Assembly (NCBI GenBank): GCA_963807225.1
Contig: CAWEAD010000008.1
Coordinates: 62,001-126,000, forward strand
Direction: 5' to 3'
Length of the DNA stretch: 64,000 nt
Source of the DNA: JAGVGT01 sp963807225
Lineage (GTDB): Bacteria > Desulfobacterota > Desulfobulbia > Desulfobulbales > JAGXFP01
The translations under genes were made by a program, and so were the position numbers. Shown here in pieces: positions 12,411-21,460 of this stretch (the stretch's first letter is position 1; the number at the start of each line of letters is the position of its first letter). Under the pieces are notes generated by a model. The model saw only the letters and a program-made list of their open reading frames with translations, was not told where the DNA came from and did not search any database.

Positions 12411-13607
12411 ATGATGATGGATAATTTACAAATCAACGGTTTTAAAGCAGCGGCGGTCAAGGCCGGGATCCGGGGCAAGGACCGGCTCGATTTATCGTTG
12501 CTGGTTTGCGAGCAGCCGGCTACGGCGGCGGGGATCTTTACCACCAATCTGGTCAAGGCGGCTCCGGTCCTGCTCGACATCGCACGGCTGGCTTCGGGGC
12601 AGGCCCGGGCGATTCTGATCAACGCCTCCATCGCCAATGCCTGCACCGGCGAGGAAGGTTTGGCCAAAGCCCGACGTTGCGCCGAGCTGGCCGCGACCGA
12701 GTTGGGTTGCGCACCGGAAGAGGTGCTGGTCGCCTCCACCGGGGTGATCGGCGAGCAACTCGACCTGACCTGCTTTGAAAAGAATATGGCCGCTCTGGTC
12801 AAGAATTTGCGATCGGAGGGATTCACCGAGGTCTCACGGGCGATTATGACCACCGACACGGTGCCTAAGACCGCGGTGCGGGAGGTGGAACTGGATGGGG
12901 TAACGGTCCGGCTCATCGGTCTGGCCAAGGGTGCCGGGATGATCAAGCCCAACATGGCCACCATGCTGGCCTTCGTCCTGACCGACGCGGTCATTCCGGC
13001 CGATCTGCTGCGGGAGAAGCTGGGTCAGGCCGGTTCGCGCTCTTTCAACCGGATCACCATCGATGGCGATACCTCCACCAACGATTCTCTCTTTATCCTG
13101 GCCTCCGGCGCGGCCGGCAACGCGCCCCTGCAGACGGGAAGTCCGATGGCGGACGCTTTTGGGCTCGCGCTAAACGAGTTGGTCCTGGATCTGGCTCTGC
13201 AGATTGTCCGGGACGGAGAGGGGGCGACCAAGCTGATCGCCATCCGGGTCAAAGGCGCGGCCAGCGAAGCCGAGGCCCGGCTGGCGGCGGAAACGGTGGC
13301 CGAGTCCAAGCTGGTCAAGACCGCCTTTTTCGGCGAGGATGCCAACTGGGGCCGGATCATCGCCGCCCTGGGCCGCTCCGGGGCCGCCTTCGATCAGCTT
13401 AAAGTGGATATCGCCTTCGACGATGTCCTGATGGTCAAGAATGGCCTGGGCCAGGGCCAGGCGGCCGAGGCCCAGGCCACCAAGATTCTGAAGCAACGGG
13501 AATTCTCGGTCAACATCGATCTGCATCAGGGAAATGCTGCCTGGGAGGTATATACCTGCGATCTCTCCATCGACTACGTCAAGATCAACGCCGATTACCG
13601 GTCTTAG
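12411..13607 (+). CDS. argJ: Bifunctional ornithine acetyltransferase / N-acetylglutamate synthase
   Basis: 398 residues; three consecutive ATG codons (12411, 12414, 12417) leave the exact start open, with GAAGGA just upstream. The self-cleavage site is present in KGAGMIKPNMATML, where T184 becomes the N-terminal nucleophile of the beta subunit. TIDGDTSTNDS and the closing INADYRS are family signatures. It recycles the acetyl group from N-acetylornithine to glutamate in cyclic arginine synthesis. An AT-rich 134-bp spacer with a weak hairpin separates it from secA, so it may have its own promoter. Confidence 0.95.
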   Translation: MMMDNLQINGFKAAAVKAGIRGKDRLDLSLLVCEQPATAAGIFTTNLVKAAPVLLDIARLASGQARAILINASIANACTGEEGLAKARRCAELAATELGCAPEEVLVASTGVIGEQLDLTCFEKNMAALVKNLRSEGFTEVSRAIMTTDTVPKTAVREVELDGVTVRLIGLAKGAGMIKPNMATMLAFVLTDAVIPADLLREKLGQAGSRSFNRITIDGDTSTNDSLFILASGAAGNAPLQTGSPMADAFGLALNELVLDLALQIVRDGEGATKLIAIRVKGAASEAEARLAAETVAESKLVKTAFFGEDANWGRIIAALGRSGAAFDQLKVDIAFDDVLMVKNGLGQGQAAEAQATKILKQREFSVNIDLHQGNAAWEVYTCDLSIDYVKINADYRS

Positions 13608-13648
13608 AAACCTACGGGACCGATAAGACCAATGCCAATCATCCAAGT

Positions 13649-13730
13649 GTAGGGGCGCATTAGGCGAAGCCGTAATGCGCCGGATGAAGCAAGGTTGCGG
13701 TGCATGCGCTTTGCTTGTTGCACCCTCCGC
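13649..13730. repeat. Palindromic intergenic repeat, family member 1
   Basis: Imperfect palindromes: GCGCATTA (13655-13662) pairs with TAATGCGC (13673-13680), followed by a second palindromic block containing ATGCGCTTTGCTTGTTGCACCCT. The second block is nearly the same as one at 38.28 kb (ATGCGCTTCGCTTGTTGCGCCCT), so this is a dispersed intergenic repeat family of REP or MITE type. Confidence 0.6.
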
Positions 13731-13787
13731 GATTGATCCCCCGCCTTCCCATAACTCCAAACATTTTACATCTGAGCGGAAGCTGCT

Positions 13788-13916
13788 TTATTTCTTTTTT
13801 GCCACTTTCCCCTTGGCCGGTGCTTCTACGGTCTCGCTCTTTTTCTTGGGCCGGGTGTTACCGTGGCTTTTGCTCGCGATCTTGCCCTTTGTGGTTCTCT
13901 TGTCGCCTCTGCCCAT
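13788..13916 (-). CDS. Small ribosomal protein Thx-like
   Basis: A 42-codon gene that is easily missed. Translation from the ATG complementary to 13914-13916 gives MGRGDKRTTKGKIASKSHGN followed by TRPKKK and an Ala/Lys-rich tail. The start matches the Thx (S31-type) 30S protein signature MGKGDKRTxRGKI...RPRKK, a very basic peptide that sits in the 30S head of Thermus and related subunits. A full AGGAGG lies 8 nt upstream on the minus strand. The tail (about residues 27-42) is longer than in Thermus Thx. It is flanked by noncoding DNA and is convergent with argJ. Very basic composition and the strong ribosome site support a real gene. Confidence 0.8.
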   Translation of the reverse strand: MGRGDKRTTKGKIASKSHGNTRPKKKSETVEAPAKGKVAKKK

Positions 13917-14036
13917 AATTACAAATCCTCCTGTTTACTTTTAATTGGCCGGAACATTTTTCCGGAGGCTTTCTTGCCTTAAATCATTTATTGCTTAAGT
14001 TACCCCATAATTAGAGAATATTCTATAGTGACAGGC

Positions 14037-14465
14037 ATGAAACTTCTGATAAGTTTTTCGTGGAGCCGGAAGGCTCTCCCCGGATTGCTGCTGGGATTGC
14101 TTCTGACCGGCTGTGCCGGTGGGATCGATCAGGCCGCCCTGGTGGCCAGGTTGGCCGGGCCGGATGCACGCTCAGCGCTGGTAGATGTGCGCTCTTCCTC
14201 CGAATATCGGGCCGGGCATCTGCCGGGCGCGGTAAACCTCCCGGTCCATTCTCTGCCCTTCAATCTGGCCCGGGTTCCGGTCACGGATCGGAGCGAGGAG
14301 GTGGTGGTCTATTGCGCCCATGGTCCCAGGGCTGGGTTGGCCGGGTTTTTCCTGCGGCTTGGGGGTTTTTCCAAGGTCCGACATCTCCGGGGTGACTTCA
14401 ACGGCTGGCGTAGGGCCGGACTGCCCGTGGTCACCGAGACCACGCCCGTGACCTGGGCGGAATAA
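14037..14465 (+). CDS. Rhodanese-domain lipoprotein
   Basis: About 142 residues from ATG 14037 (a GTG at 14028 is also possible). A hydrophobic signal ends in the lipobox LLTGC, so it is probably a lipoprotein facing the periplasm. A single rhodanese domain follows: LVDVRSSSEYRAGHLPGAVN, then the active-site cysteine in VVYCAHGPRAG, then the conserved GDFNGWRRAGLPV end. It may carry persulfide sulfur or serve as a sensor partner. It is the first gene of an operon with a histidine kinase (10 bp gap) and an NtrC-type regulator, which suggests it could feed the kinase a signal. Confidence 0.85.
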   Translation: MKLLISFSWSRKALPGLLLGLLLTGCAGGIDQAALVARLAGPDARSALVDVRSSSEYRAGHLPGAVNLPVHSLPFNLARVPVTDRSEEVVVYCAHGPRAGLAGFFLRLGGFSKVRHLRGDFNGWRRAGLPVVTETTPVTWAE

Positions 14466-14474
14466 CACGGAGCA

Positions 14475-15599
14475 ATGATGCGGAAATTCCTCTTCTTCTC
14501 CTTGCTGGCCAGCGTCATAGGCATCGGTCTGCTGCATTTCTTCACGCCCGGCGATATGGGAATCTACCACGCCGTATATCGCCGGCTCAGTTATTTTCCC
14601 ATCGTCCTGGGCGCGATCTGGTTCGGCTTGCGGGGTGGGATTTTCTTCGCGGCTTTGTCCTCGGTGGCCTTCATCCCTCATCTTTTGCTCTACCTCGGTG
14701 AAGACCCGCGCATTTACCTGAACGAGCTGTTGGAAGTGGTGCTCTACATGGCAGCAGGCACCGTCACCGGCTTTATCGCCAGTCGCGAGGCCCAGTTGCG
14801 CGATCGCTACCGGCAGCTTTCCGAGGAGCTTGAGGAGGCTTACGAGCGCTTGCACCGCGAGAGCGCCGTTCTCCTGGAAATCGAGTCTCAACTCGGGGCC
14901 AGCCAGAAGATGAGCGCCCTGGGCGAACTTTCGGCCTCCCTGGCCCACGAGATCAAGAATCCTTTGAGTTCGATCCGGGGCACCGCCGAGATCCTCCTGG
15001 ACGAATTTCCGGTCGGGCATGCCAAGCGCGAGTTCGGCGAGATTCTGCTCAGGGAGGTGGATCGCTTGAATGTCACGGTCAACGAGATCCTCCAATATTC
15101 AAAGGGCCAGGTTGTGGCCGGTAATGGCCAACCGGATGAACCATTGGGCGGAGTCATCCGCCGGGTGGCCCGATTGGTCGAGGCCCATCTGCGCAAGAAA
15201 GAACTGGCCCTGGAAATGGCTCTGCATCCCGAGGTGGGGGATTGTTTGGTCAACGGCGGTAAGATGTCCCAGGTATTCTTAAATATTATCCTGAACGCCA
15301 TTGACGCCCTGCCTCGGCAGGGCAGGATCAAAATCAGCGCCGAGAGCGGCGATGGTGGAGTGCGGGTAAGCATCGACGATAATGGCCCCGGGATTGCCGA
15401 GCCGCTCCGGAGCGAGATATTCAAACCCTTCGTTTCCGGCAAGGACCATGGCACCGGTTTGGGGTTATCGATCAGCGCCAAGATTGTTGAAAGTTACGGC
15501 GGCACCATCACCCTGGTCGACAGCGCTCTGGGTGGCGCCTGTTTCCGGATCCTGCTGCCTTGTCCGAAAGGTTCGGGGCAGAGAAGATTGATGAAATAA
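14475..15599 (+). CDS. Membrane sensor histidine kinase
   Basis: 374 residues. About four transmembrane segments lie in the first 110 residues, with almost no periplasmic domain, then a short coiled coil (about 112-145). HisKA: H158 in SLAHEIKNPLSSIRG. HATPase_c: N box FLNIILNAIDALP, G1 IDDNGPGI, F box FKPFVSGK, G2 GTGLGLSI. It has the NtrB-like form of kinases that pair with sigma-54 activators. The stimulus is unknown; the embedded sensor region suggests a membrane or redox cue. The NtrC-type gene begins 20 bp downstream. Confidence 0.92.
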   Translation: MMRKFLFFSLLASVIGIGLLHFFTPGDMGIYHAVYRRLSYFPIVLGAIWFGLRGGIFFAALSSVAFIPHLLLYLGEDPRIYLNELLEVVLYMAAGTVTGFIASREAQLRDRYRQLSEELEEAYERLHRESAVLLEIESQLGASQKMSALGELSASLAHEIKNPLSSIRGTAEILLDEFPVGHAKREFGEILLREVDRLNVTVNEILQYSKGQVVAGNGQPDEPLGGVIRRVARLVEAHLRKKELALEMALHPEVGDCLVNGGKMSQVFLNIILNAIDALPRQGRIKISAESGDGGVRVSIDDNGPGIAEPLRSEIFKPFVSGKDHGTGLGLSISAKIVESYGGTITLVDSALGGACFRILLPCPKGSGQRRLMK

Positions 15600-15619
15600 G
15601 AAGCTCATAGGAGTAGCAA

Positions 15620-16969
15620 ATGTCCGGGAAAATTTTATTGATCGATGATGACGACAGTCTGCGACGGGTGACTGAGTATAACCTGACCTCGGCTGGTTTC
15701 GAGGTGGTGACCGCCGCTTCCGGGCGGCAAGGATTGGCCGCCTTTGGCGAGGAAGAGCCGGATCTGGTGGTGACCGACGTGGAGCTGGGCGATTTAAACG
15801 GTCTGGAGGTGCTGGCCGAAATCAAGAAGGAGGCGCCGGATACTCCGGTAATCGTCATCACGGCTTACGGCACCATCGATATGGCGGTAAAGGCCATGGG
15901 TGAAGGTGCCTTCAATTTCATCACTAAGCCCTTCGACCGCGATACCCTGCGGCTCGCCTGTCAGAAGGCGCTGGAAATGACCGAGCTCAAGAGCCGCAAT
16001 CGGGTGTTGGCCGAGGAGGTCAACCGGCTCTCCGGAGTCGAGGGCATGGAGACCTCCAACTCGGCCATGGCGGCGCTCCTGGAAATGGCGGTGCGGGTGG
16101 CAGAGAGCGAGGCTACGGTACTGATCACCGGCGAGTCGGGGACCGGCAAGGAGTTGTTGGCCCGGATCATCCACCGGCGCAGCAACCGGCATGAGGCACC
16201 GCTGGTGGCGGTGAACTGTGCCGCAATTCCCGATAACCTGATCGAGAGTGAACTCTTCGGCCACGTCAAGGGAGCCTTCACCGGCGCGGTGGTCAACCGC
16301 AAGGGCCGTTTTCAGTCGGCCCGGGGCGGCACCCTTTTTCTGGACGAGATCGGTGAACTGAAGCTCGACATGCAGGCCAAGCTCCTGCGGGCAATCCAGG
16401 AACGCGAGGTGGAGCCGGTCGGCTCCGACCGTACCGAAAAGATCGATGTACGGATCATCGCCGCCACCAATAAGGACCTGAAAACGCTGACCGCCGAGGG
16501 CAAATTTCGGGAAGACCTTTACTATCGGCTCGGGGTGATCCCCATCCATATCCCGGCCCTGCGTGACCGTCCCGAGGATATAATGACCCTGGCCCGTCAT
16601 TTTCTGCGTAAGCTGAACGCCCCGGATGGGGTGCACTTTAGTCCGCCGGCCCTGGCCTTGATGAAAAGGTACCCCTGGCCCGGCAATATCCGCGAACTGC
16701 AGAACATGGTCGAGCGTGCCTGCATCCTCCGGCATGGTGAGGAAATCACCCCGGAAGCCTTGGGGTTGCCCAGCGGCGGGCTGGGAAATAACAACTGCAA
16801 CGCCTTGAGTCTGGAGATCCCCCCGGAGGGCATTTCCCTGGAAGAAGTGGAAAAAGAACTGATCCGCAAGGCCTTGGCCAGAAGCGGCGGCAATCGCTCG
16901 GAGGCCGCCAGGCTCCTGAAAATCCCCCGTCATGTCCTGATCTACCGACTGGAGAAATTCGATATTTAA
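15620..16969 (+). CDS. Sigma-54-dependent NtrC-family response regulator
   Basis: 449 residues: receiver domain (1-120) with phosphoacceptor D53 in VVTDVELGD and K103-type KPFDR; AAA+ domain (about 143-375) with Walker A GESGTGKE at about 171, the sigma-54-contacting GAFTGA loop at about 218, and Walker B GTLFLDEIGEL; a Fis-type helix-turn-helix at the end (NRSEAARLLKIPRHVLIYRL). It is a phosphorylation-controlled enhancer-binding activator of sigma-54 promoters. It is a formal candidate activator for the sigma-54 promoters at 50.9 and 55.9 kb, but no binding-site evidence links them. Confidence 0.95.
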   Translation: MSGKILLIDDDDSLRRVTEYNLTSAGFEVVTAASGRQGLAAFGEEEPDLVVTDVELGDLNGLEVLAEIKKEAPDTPVIVITAYGTIDMAVKAMGEGAFNFITKPFDRDTLRLACQKALEMTELKSRNRVLAEEVNRLSGVEGMETSNSAMAALLEMAVRVAESEATVLITGESGTGKELLARIIHRRSNRHEAPLVAVNCAAIPDNLIESELFGHVKGAFTGAVVNRKGRFQSARGGTLFLDEIGELKLDMQAKLLRAIQEREVEPVGSDRTEKIDVRIIAATNKDLKTLTAEGKFREDLYYRLGVIPIHIPALRDRPEDIMTLARHFLRKLNAPDGVHFSPPALALMKRYPWPGNIRELQNMVERACILRHGEEITPEALGLPSGGLGNNNCNALSLEIPPEGISLEEVEKELIRKALARSGGNRSEAARLLKIPRHVLIYRLEKFDI

Positions 16970-17919
16970 TCCGGATTGTACGCCGGGATTACAGCGAAGA
17001 TTAAAAAGCCGGCATACATCTTGAAAACAGAGGGCATCAAATGCTTCGCTGACGCAGGCAATTACGGATCTGGCGCCTTTTTTGTCGTTGCGAGGGGTGC
17101 TTTTGCGACGACGCAGTCTTAACTTCGAGTCCACCCCGATACTTACTTTTTTCCAGCGAATCCGCCAATACCTGAAGCAAATTCAAGGCCTGCCTCGAAA
17201 CCCGGTAAATCTCCGGATTAACAAACAACCGAAACCGGGCGATATCAGTCAAAGTGTCTCTTTCTCCATGCACATGACCGGCAAGCGCCTAGGACCATGT
17301 CAGTAAAACTCGGACTTTCCAACTCAATCCCGTTGGGGGAGGAAAGGAACTCAGTCATTTCCCTCCCTTGCAATCTGTTGCTGCCTGGCGGCAAGATTCA
17401 GGCGTAAAAAAATGATTTCCGGGCCAAGGTCATCGGAATATCTCTCACATACCATTTCCGCCTCTATACCAGATAATTTGTTGGCGCGGTTCTAGTCGCT
17501 TTCGCCCTTGTCGTCTATCCCTTCTGGTCTTGGTCCAACGAACTTGCTGATCCGGCCGTGGCCACCTTCGGTCTCCCTGTCCCACACCATCTTAACCAAG
17601 GCAATTGTGGCCTGCTCTATTATCATTTCTGCCCATGCTCCGGCTCATCCCCGATCGCCGGATCGAGATGGCGCTGGAGGATATCGATCCATAACCCACC
17701 TTGATCACCACGAGACGCTTTCTCGGGCAGGGAAGTTAAAAAACCTGGAATAGGGCGACGGCGATTTGTTATCTTTGCTTTTGTAGCTCATGCTCGGCCG
17801 GGATCGGCAAACGCCAGAGAGTTCTGACTCATGAACACTGGTGTATGCCTGGATAGTTTTTCCGGCAGACGTTCGAAAATGATAGCCGATATGATCTTGA
17901 ACGAGGGAGTGACGGCCAC
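16970..17919. other. 950-bp intergenic region, mostly noncoding, with a gene remnant
   Basis: No intact gene is convincing here. Short open frames exist on both strands but have no ribosome sites or recognisable motifs. The only coding-like signal is the broken membrane-protein remnant at 17477-17694, listed separately. The aconitase promoter is expected near the right end, but no clear -35/-10 pair stands out. Confidence 0.6.
17477..17694 (+). pseudogene. Remnant of a small membrane protein with two frameshifts
   Basis: Three fragments read on from each other in three different frames. The first is VLVAFALVVYPFWSWSNELA continuing to about 17575 (after an in-frame TAA at 17474). The second is SLSHTILTKAIVACSIIIS at about 17578-17634. 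The third is MLRLIPDRRIEMALEDIDP with a TAA at 17692. Together they would make a plausible two-helix membrane protein with a charged tail. The start is lost. Family not recognised; the call rests on the smooth hydrophobic reading across the frames. Confidence 0.4.
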
Positions 17920-19843
17920 ATGAACCTGACCCAGAAGATTATTAAAGCCCACCTGGTCGAGGGTTCCCTGGTAGCGGGTGAGGAGATCGCCATCCGCATC
18001 GATCACACCCTCCTGCAGGATGCCACCGGCACCATGGCGATGCTGGAGTTCGAGGCCCTGGGGGTGGATCGGGTCCGGGTCGAACTGGCGGCCCAGTACG
18101 TTGACCATAACCTGCTGCAGACCGATTTCAGGAACGCCGACGACCATCGCTATCTGCAGACCGCCTGCGCCCGCTACGGCATCCATTTCAGCCGGCCGGG
18201 GAACGGCATCTCCCACCAGGTCCATATGGAACGGTTCGGGGTGGTGGGCAAGACCATGCTCGGCGCCGACAGTCACACCCCCAGCGCGGCCGGCATCTCC
18301 ATGCTGGCCATCGGCGCCGGGGGCCTCGACGTGGCCCTGGCCATGGCCGGCCAGCCTTACCGTTTTCCCTGTCCCAAGGTGTTTGGAGTCAAACTGGTCG
18401 GCGAGATGCCGGAGTGGGTGAGCGCCCGGGACGTGATCTTCGAACTGCTGCGACGCCACGGGGTCAAGGGTTGCCTCGGCAAGATCATCGAATACCACGG
18501 CCCCGGAGTCGCCACCCTTTCCGCCGGGGATCGCAAGAACATCGGCAACATGGGCACCGAACTTGGGGCCACCTCCACCATTTTTCCATCGGATGAAAAC
18601 ACCCGTTACTACTTGAGGGCCGAGGGACGTGAGGACGCCTGGCAGCCGCTGGCGGCCGATCCCGGCGCGAGTTACGACGAGTACGACGAGATCGACTTGA
18701 CCCGGCTCGAACCTTTGATCGCCAAGCCCTCCTCGCCGGACAATGTGGTGCCGGTGCTGGAAATCGCCGGCACACCGGTGGACCAGGTGATCGTCGGCAG
18801 CAGCGCCAACGGTTCCTTCCGCGACCTGATGGTGGTGGCCGAAATTGTCAGGGGACGGACCATTGCCCCCCGCACCACCCTGCAGATCAACCCGTCCAGC
18901 CGCGAGGTCCTGGAAAACGTGGCGGCTGCCGGCGGGGTTATGGCGCTTTTGGCGGCCGGGGCCAATATCCACCAGTCCGGTTGCCTGGGCTGCATCGGCA
19001 TGGGCCAGGCACCGGGCACCGGCCAGGTCAGTCTGCGCACCTTTCCGCGCAACTTTCCCGGCCGCTCCGGTACCGAGGACGACCGGGTCTATCTCTGCTC
19101 CTCCGAGACCGCCGCCGCAGCAGCCCTGACCGGAACGATTACCGATCCCCGGGATCTGGGCCGCGAGATGAATTACCCCAAGGTCCGGGAGCCGGAGCGC
19201 TACCTGGTCGCTACCTCTTCGATCATCTATCCCACGGCGGAAGGGGCAGCCACCGAGGTGATTCGGGGACCGAACATCCAGCCCCCTGCCGCAATTCGAG
19301 CCCCTGCCCGAGGAACTGGCGGTTGAGGCGATTCTCAAGGTGGGCGACAACATCACCACCGACCATATCATGCCGGCCGGTAATCGGGTATTGCCCCTGC
19401 GCTCCAATATCGAGGCGATCAGCGACTACGTCTTCTATCAGCTGGCGCCCGGCTTCAGCGAGGAGGCCCGGCGGGCTGGTGCGGCGGCGGTGATCGGCGG
19501 CGACAATTACGGCCAGGGCTCCAGTCGCGAGCATGCCGCCCTGGCCCCGCGCTTTTTGGGGGTGCGGGTAAAAATCGCCAAGAGCTACGCCCGGATTCAT
19601 AAAGCCAATCTCTGCAACTTCGGGATACTGCCCCTGACCTTCCTGGACCCGCTTGACTACGAGGGGCTGGACAAGGGTATGCGGCTGGTCCTGCCGGAGA
19701 TCCGGGCGCGGCTGGAACGGGGTGACACTGAGATCCCGGTGATGGTGGAGGGGCGGACGATCGTCACCCGGCTGGCGGTTTCCCCGCATCAGCGTGCCAT
19801 GCTGCTGGCGGGGGGGGCGTTGAACCTGGCCAGATCTGGGTAA
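17920..19843 (+). pseudogene. Aconitate hydratase with a +1 frameshift
   Basis: Two frames together encode a complete aconitase of about 640 residues, the length of the Aquifex-type putative aconitase family. The first part (17920 to about 19286) has SHTPSAAG and the iron-sulfur ligand motif SGCLGCIGMG. The second part (about 19287-19843) has GDNITTDHIMPAG and the swivel motif GGDNYGQGSSREHAAL. The break is at a run of five C at 19282-19286: with four C the protein reads IQPLPQFEPLPEELAVEAIL with no interruption. As written, translation stops at 19324-19326. It could be a real mutation, a homopolymer sequencing error, or slippage. The enzyme converts citrate to isocitrate; fumC and a citrate synthase follow. 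Confidence 0.85.
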
Positions 19844-19876
19844 ACGTTCGGCAGCTCCACGGCTGCCGAACGTTTA
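19841..19876 (+). terminator. Perfect hairpin at the aconitase stop codon
   Basis: A perfect 14-bp inverted repeat, TAAACGTTCGGCAG / CTGCCGAACGTTTA, with an 8-nt loop, starts on the TAA stop itself. There is no T tract after it, so it may be an mRNA-stabilising or rho-assisted structure and not a classical terminator. Confidence 0.55.
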
Positions 19877-20007
19877 CCGAATCGGTGGGGGCAGGATCAC
19901 GAAGAAAGAAAGGGGGGACTCCTCGGGTCTGTCCTTGGGTGATTCGGGTTAATCTCCCTGCTATCTGTGGTTATTAAAAATATTTTCGTTAATCGATAAG
20001 GGTAAAC

Positions 20008-21402
20008 ATGCGAACTGAACGGGATTCCATGGGAGAGATGCAGGTGGACGACGACACCCTGTACGGTGCCCAAACCGCCAGGGCGGTGCTGAATTTTAAG
20101 GTCAGCGGCGAGGGGTTGAGCCGTGAGATGATCGGCGCTTTGGGGTGGATCAAGCAGGCGGCGGCCCGAGTCAATCGCGACCTGGGGCTGTTGGCGCCGG
20201 AAATTGCCGAACCGATCATCCTGGTGGCCGGTGAGGTGGCAGATGGCGCTCTCGACCGCCATTTCCCCATTGATGTCTTCCAGACCGGCAGCGGCACCTC
20301 CAGCAATATGAACGCCAACGAGGTCATCGCCAACCGGGCCATTCAGCTGATGGGCGGCGAGCCCGGTTCCAAATCCGTTCATCCCAACGACCACGTCAAT
20401 CTCGGCCAGTCGAGCAACGATGTGATCCCCTCTGCCATCCATCTGGCGGCCATGGTCCTGATTGAAAACGAACTGTTGCCAGCCCTGGAAAAGTTACGGG
20501 ATGGACTGGCGGCCAAGGCGGTGGAGTTTGATCCCATTGTCAAGATCGGCCGCACCCACCTGCAAGACGCCACCCCCATCCGTTTGGGCCAGGAATTTTC
20601 CGGGTTCTCCTCCCAGGTCGAGCATGGTATCGGCCATATCCGGGCGAGTTGCGATCACCTGCGCGAACTGGCTCTGGGCGGCACCGCCGTGGGCACCGGC
20701 CTCAATACCCATCCCGAATTCGGTCGCCGGATGGCGAAGGAACTGAGCGAAATGACCGGGGTTGACTTTCGCGAGGCCGCCAACCACTTCGAGGCCCAGG
20801 CTGGTCAGGAGGCGGCGGTACAGATGAGCGGCAGCCTGAAGAGCCTGGCCTGCGCCCTGATGAAGATCGCCAACGATATCCGCTGGCTGGGTTCGGGCCC
20901 CCGGCTCGGACTGGGAGAATTGATCCTGCCCGCGGTTCAGCCCGGCTCCTCGATCATGCCCGGCAAGGTCAATCCGGTGATCGCCGAGGCCCTGATCATG
21001 GCCTGCGCCCAGGTGATCGGCAACGACAGCGCCATCACCGTCGGCGGCCTGACCGGCTACTTTCAACTCAACACCATGCTGCCGTTGATCGCCCGCAATC
21101 TGATCCAGCAGATCCGCTATCTCACCGGCGGCTGCACAATTTTCACCGACAAATTGCTGCGGGGATTGGTGGCAGATACCGAGCGGATCAAAGCGGGCAA
21201 CGAACGCTCTCTGGCCCTGGTCACCGGCCTGGTCCCGGTTGTCGGCTATGATCGGGCCGCCGAGATCGCCAAGGAGGCGCACCGCACCGGCAAAACCATC
21301 CGGGAGGTAGCCAGGGAACAAAAGATCCTGCCGGAGGAAGAACTCGATAGGCTGCTTGATCCGCGTCATCAGACCGGTGGGAAATTGCCGAAACGAAGTT
21401 AA
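20008..21402 (+). CDS. fumC: Class II fumarate hydratase
   Basis: 464 residues, matching FumC. Interconverts fumarate and malate. Family motifs: TGSGTSSNMNANEVIANRA, SSNDVIPSAIH, the catalytic-region GRTHLQDATPIRLGQEF, and the superfamily signature GSSIMPGKVNPV. ELAL-GGTAVGTGLNTHPEF is also typical. It belongs to the fumarase/aspartase superfamily; aspartase is the alternative, but the sequence reads closer to fumarase. ATG 20008 has AAGGG upstream. It lies between aconitase and citrate synthase in a TCA-type cluster, separated from aconitase by a hairpin, so it probably has its own transcript. Confidence 0.93.
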   Translation: MRTERDSMGEMQVDDDTLYGAQTARAVLNFKVSGEGLSREMIGALGWIKQAAARVNRDLGLLAPEIAEPIILVAGEVADGALDRHFPIDVFQTGSGTSSNMNANEVIANRAIQLMGGEPGSKSVHPNDHVNLGQSSNDVIPSAIHLAAMVLIENELLPALEKLRDGLAAKAVEFDPIVKIGRTHLQDATPIRLGQEFSGFSSQVEHGIGHIRASCDHLRELALGGTAVGTGLNTHPEFGRRMAKELSEMTGVDFREAANHFEAQAGQEAAVQMSGSLKSLACALMKIANDIRWLGSGPRLGLGELILPAVQPGSSIMPGKVNPVIAEALIMACAQVIGNDSAITVGGLTGYFQLNTMLPLIARNLIQQIRYLTGGCTIFTDKLLRGLVADTERIKAGNERSLALVTGLVPVVGYDRAAEIAKEAHRTGKTIREVAREQKILPEEELDRLLDPRHQTGGKLPKRS

Positions 21403-21460
21403 TAAGTGAAAAGTGGCGCGCTCAAATACCAAAGGCAACATTTTCAGGAGATAATGTTGC

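Noticed and set aside
19270..19330. Programmed frameshift in aconitase
   Set aside because: No slippery heptamer with a downstream pseudoknot was evident, and aconitases are not known to use frameshifting. Left as mutation or sequencing error.
17788..19407. A 539-codon minus-strand open frame opposite aconitase
   Set aside because: Shadow of a conserved gene whose motifs are all on the plus strand.
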